Shown: positions 5,234 through 6,546 of the stretch, piece by piece | Layout of the letters: every line of letters starts with the position of its first letter | How positions within the stretch are numbered: position 1 is the first letter of the stretch | Source: Thermodesulfobacteriota bacterium | GTDB lineage: Bacteria > Desulfobacterota > BSN033 > UBA1163 | Assembly (NCBI GenBank): GCA_030024065.1 | Contig: JASEIE010000228.1 | Location: forward strand, 1 to 6,546 | Reading direction: 5' to 3' | DNA length: 6,546 nucleotides | The notes under the pieces: generated by a model | Seen by the model: only the letters and a program-made list of their open reading frames with translations | What the model was told of the DNA's origin: nothing | The model's database searches: none | Position numbers and translations under genes: made by a program

Positions 5234-6205
5234 CTAATCTTTTTCCTGCATTCCTGGCTTCCTTATCTCGTTTCTTAATTCCAAGTTTTCTTTCTGGATG
5301 CGGAGGATTTCTCTGCGGAGCGAAACTATCTGTATCGCAATGAATCCAAAGGAAAGGATTTGAATTCCTCCCAAAATCAATAAAATGGCGAATGTGATCA
5401 GGGGTCTTCCGGGGGTCAAGTCTCCTGAAAATCTTAAATAAGCTATATATATTCCAATCAGTAAGCCAACGCCGAGGGTTAATAGACCAAGAAACCCAAA
5501 TATGATCATCGGCTTTTCAAAAATAGAAAAGATGAGATGGGAAGTGGCAGTTTTTTTAAATTTAAATTTTGACTTCCCTTTCTTTCTGCCGGAGAGGATA
5601 GCAGGGACTTCTTTGGTACGAAATCCGAGGGCCAGAGCTTTGGATAATATTTCAAGGTGGATTTCTTTACCATCGGATTCGAGCTCGAGAGAATCGAGAA
5701 CCTTCCTTCGATATGCACGGAAGATCCCCGTGGATGTATGAATTCTATTTGGCATTGCGTGCCGTAACACCATATTTCCAATTTTACTGATCCATAACCG
5801 AACAAAAGGAACATTCCGGACCCCTCCCCCTGGCATGTAAGGTGAGGCAAGAACAAAATCCACATCCGGCTCGTTTCTTAACGTTTCGATAAAGTCCGGG
5901 ATATAACCGGGATCGTAGCTCAGGTCGGCGTCGATGGATACCACAATCTCTCCTTTGGCTTCTATAAAACCCCTTCTGAGGGCCATTCCCCTGCCGATAT
6001 TCTTTAGATAGGAGACAACCCTTGTCCTCTTATTTCGGTCGGCTATTTCCTGCAAAACCTCTAAGGTATTATCAGCGCTTCCATCGTTGACTGCGATGAT
6101 TTCGTAAGTTCCTTGGAAAGAAGACATCGCCTCTTCCACTCTTTTCAGGGTGGAATCGACATTCTCTGCCTCATTGAACATCGGGATGACGATTGAAAGG
6201 TCCAT
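5234..6205 (-). CDS. Membrane-anchored GT2 glycosyltransferase, polyprenyl-phosphate sugar synthase-like
   Basis: A 323-residue protein. The GT-A domain (about 1-215) opens MDLSIVIPMFNEAENV, then has VNDGSADNT (39-47), GRGMALRRGF and the metal-binding DAD at 92-94 in SIDADLSYDPG. ASPYMPGGGVRNVP and HTSTGIFRAYRR follow. This is the dolichol-phosphate-mannose synthase/GtrB-like pattern: transfer of a sugar from a nucleotide donor to a polyprenyl phosphate at the inner membrane. After a basic linker (RKKGKSKFKFKK) come two membrane segments, about 232-256 and 268-296, and a short charged helix (LRREILRIQKENLELRNE) that may form a coiled coil. The last ten codons (I-R-K-P-G-M-Q-E-K-D and the stop) are the end of a palindromic repeat unit, so the tail appears to be replaced or extended. 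The ATG at 6205 starts at the conserved N-terminus but lacks a Shine-Dalgarno. Sugar and acceptor are not known. Confidence 0.93.
   Translation of the reverse strand: MDLSIVIPMFNEAENVDSTLKRVEEAMSSFQGTYEIIAVNDGSADNTLEVLQEIADRNKRTRVVSYLKNIGRGMALRRGFIEAKGEIVVSIDADLSYDPGYIPDFIETLRNEPDVDFVLASPYMPGGGVRNVPFVRLWISKIGNMVLRHAMPNRIHTSTGIFRAYRRKVLDSLELESDGKEIHLEILSKALALGFRTKEVPAILSGRKKGKSKFKFKKTATSHLIFSIFEKPMIIFGFLGLLTLGVGLLIGIYIAYLRFSGDLTPGRPLITFAILLILGGIQILSFGFIAIQIVSLRREILRIQKENLELRNEIRKPGMQEKD
5243..5266. repeat. Right terminal repeat, inside the GT2 coding sequence
   Basis: TTCCTGCATTCCTGGCTTCC followed by TTAT is the reverse complement of the left end at 4795-4818 except at two positions. On the minus strand it is translated as the GT2 tail I-R-K-P-G-M-Q-E, and the following AAA-GAT-TAG ends the gene. 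Confidence 0.8.
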
Positions 6206-6478
6206 AGTATTTAAAGGTTACGTACCAATCGTTTATCGTTGTCGAAACTCGTATCGAATCTCGTTTTTAGACACTTGATGCTCGATCTTCTATGTTCAAG
6301 CTTCAAGCATCGATACAAGCCTCGTTACCACTAAACGATATTATTACTGTTCCTTAAATTATTTGGCCCATTTGTCAGCAGAGGTTTTATTTCCCCGATT
6401 ATCAATAAATAAACTCCCACCGCCTGCCTGTCTCCCGGTAAACGGAGAGGGAAAATTTCAAATATTTTTGGCTAGGTA
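6206..6478. other. Gene-free stretch upstream of the GT2 gene
   Basis: About 270 bases with no credible complete gene on either strand. The half nearest the GT2 gene carries a degenerate 7-bp periodic repeat (6229-6316). On the minus strand, short open stretches with stops between them (ending at 6360-6400, for example a frame ending T-S-A-D-K-W-A-K) could be remnants of a decayed gene. No sigma-54 or strong sigma-70 promoter was found. Confidence 0.55.
6229..6316. repeat. Degenerate 7-bp periodic repeat, TCGAnnn type
   Basis: Two runs are visible. At 6229-6267: TCGTTTA, TCGTTG, TCGAAAC, TCGTA, TCGAATC, TCGTTTT. At 6282-6316, five steps in perfect 7-base register: TCGATCT, TCTATGT, TCAAGCT, TCAAGCA, TCGATAC. 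GATGCT (6277-6282) and AGCATC (6306-6311) can also pair. The period and motif differ from the 8-bp AGGAAnnC family, so this is a second class of intergenic repeat. Confidence 0.55.
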
Positions 6479-6546
6479 TTAGATATCTCCAAGCCATTTT
6501 ACCCATTTCAGATCTTTTTTTATAGCATTGTACAATCCTTCGTCAG
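6479..6546 (-). pseudogene. C-terminal end of an upstream reading frame, possibly a decayed GT2
   Basis: The frame enters from the right edge and stops at TAA 6481-6479 after 21 residues: DEGLYNAIKKDLKW and then VKWLGDI. D-x-G-L-Y-N-A-I-x-K-x-L followed by G-D-I resembles the GT2 stretch D-x-G-I/L-Y-D-A-M/I-N-K-G-x-x-x-A-x-G-D-I that normally sits mid-domain, ahead of the DXD motif. A stop there would mean a truncated or decayed glycosyltransferase. Only 21 codons are visible, so an intact unrelated protein ending here is equally possible. Confidence 0.3.

Larger units (their letters stand above)
4795..5266 (-). mobile_element. GxxExxY-bearing unit with terminal inverted repeats (proposed cassette)
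   Basis: The left end 4795-4818 and the reverse complement of the right end 5243-5266 agree at 22 of 24 bases; the outer ATAAGGAAGCCAGGAA is exact. The interior holds one gene, GxxExxY, with 9 bases between the left repeat and its stop and 31 bases between its start and the right repeat. The same ends bound the 62-70 bp gene-less units elsewhere in the window. No transposase is present and no clear target-site duplication is visible, so mobility, if any, would depend on functions elsewhere. The right end lies inside the last codons of the neighbouring GT2 gene. That a mobile unit exists is inference; the inverted repeats are directly visible. Confidence 0.55.

Noticed and set aside
4795..5266. 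Classical insertion sequence
   Set aside because: There is no transposase, and no target-site duplication could be identified. The unit is therefore reported only as a proposed cassette.
5502..5865. Open frames on both strands inside the GT2 gene
   Set aside because: Both are shadows of the GT2 coding sequence, which has the DXD and other GT-A motifs in its own frame.
6206..6222. Archaeal TATA-like TTTAAATA before the GT2 gene
   Set aside because: It is only about 4 nt from the ATG, far too close to direct transcription of this gene, and the gene content is bacterial in character.

Overview
The window looks like part of a bacterial extracellular-polysaccharide (EPS) or capsule gene cluster, interrupted by accessory genes and by families of short intergenic repeats. 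Every recognisable gene lies on the minus strand, so transcription runs from high to low coordinates. The mix of a MurJ/MviN-type flippase, GT4 and GT2 glycosyltransferases, a MarR-like EPS-type regulator, a HEPN/MNT pair and a GxxExxY gene suggests an environmental Gram-negative bacterium of the Nitrospirota or Desulfobacterota kind. That placement is inference; the sequence does not fix the phylum.

Layout in the direction of transcription. (1) 6546-6206: the last codons of an upstream reading frame, possibly a decayed glycosyltransferase, then a gene-free stretch with a degenerate 7-bp periodic repeat (TCGAnnn). (2) 6205-5234: a membrane-anchored polyprenyl-phosphate-sugar-synthase-like GT2. 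(3) 5266-4659: three back-to-back palindromic units; the largest carries a GxxExxY gene (PD-(D/E)XK-like fold) between near-identical inverted ends. (4) 4660-3482: a GT4 glycosyltransferase. (5) 3342-2634: an overlapping HEPN/MNT pair, probably a toxin-antitoxin module. (6) 2633-2269: a very AT-rich regulatory region with a well-spaced sigma-54 promoter candidate. (7) 2268-1645: a winged-helix regulator with a Rossmann-like C-terminal domain. (8) 1645-1514: two more palindromic units. (9) 1486-293: a second GT4. (10) 290-1: the N-terminal third or less of a MurJ/MviN-type flippase, which runs off the window.

Proposed working order: the GT2 charges a polyprenyl phosphate or adds a sugar to the lipid-linked intermediate, the two GT4 enzymes extend the glycan, and the flippase moves the lipid-linked product across the inner membrane. 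The regulator, placed behind the sigma-54-like promoter, probably controls at least itself, the second GT4 and the flippase.

The most interesting signal is the GxxExxY gene. It sits inside a 472-bp unit with 24-bp inverted ends (22 of 24 identical; the outer 16 exact). Four gene-less units of 62-70 bp elsewhere in the window have the same ends. At least two of them keep what looks like the GxxExxY ribosome-binding site and start (AGGAA-n-n-C-ATG-AAAA). They look like internally deleted, MITE-like copies of a GxxExxY cassette. The units abut or enter host genes: one supplies the last ten codons of the GT2, one supplies two bases of a GT4 start codon, and one shares a base with the regulator's stop codon.
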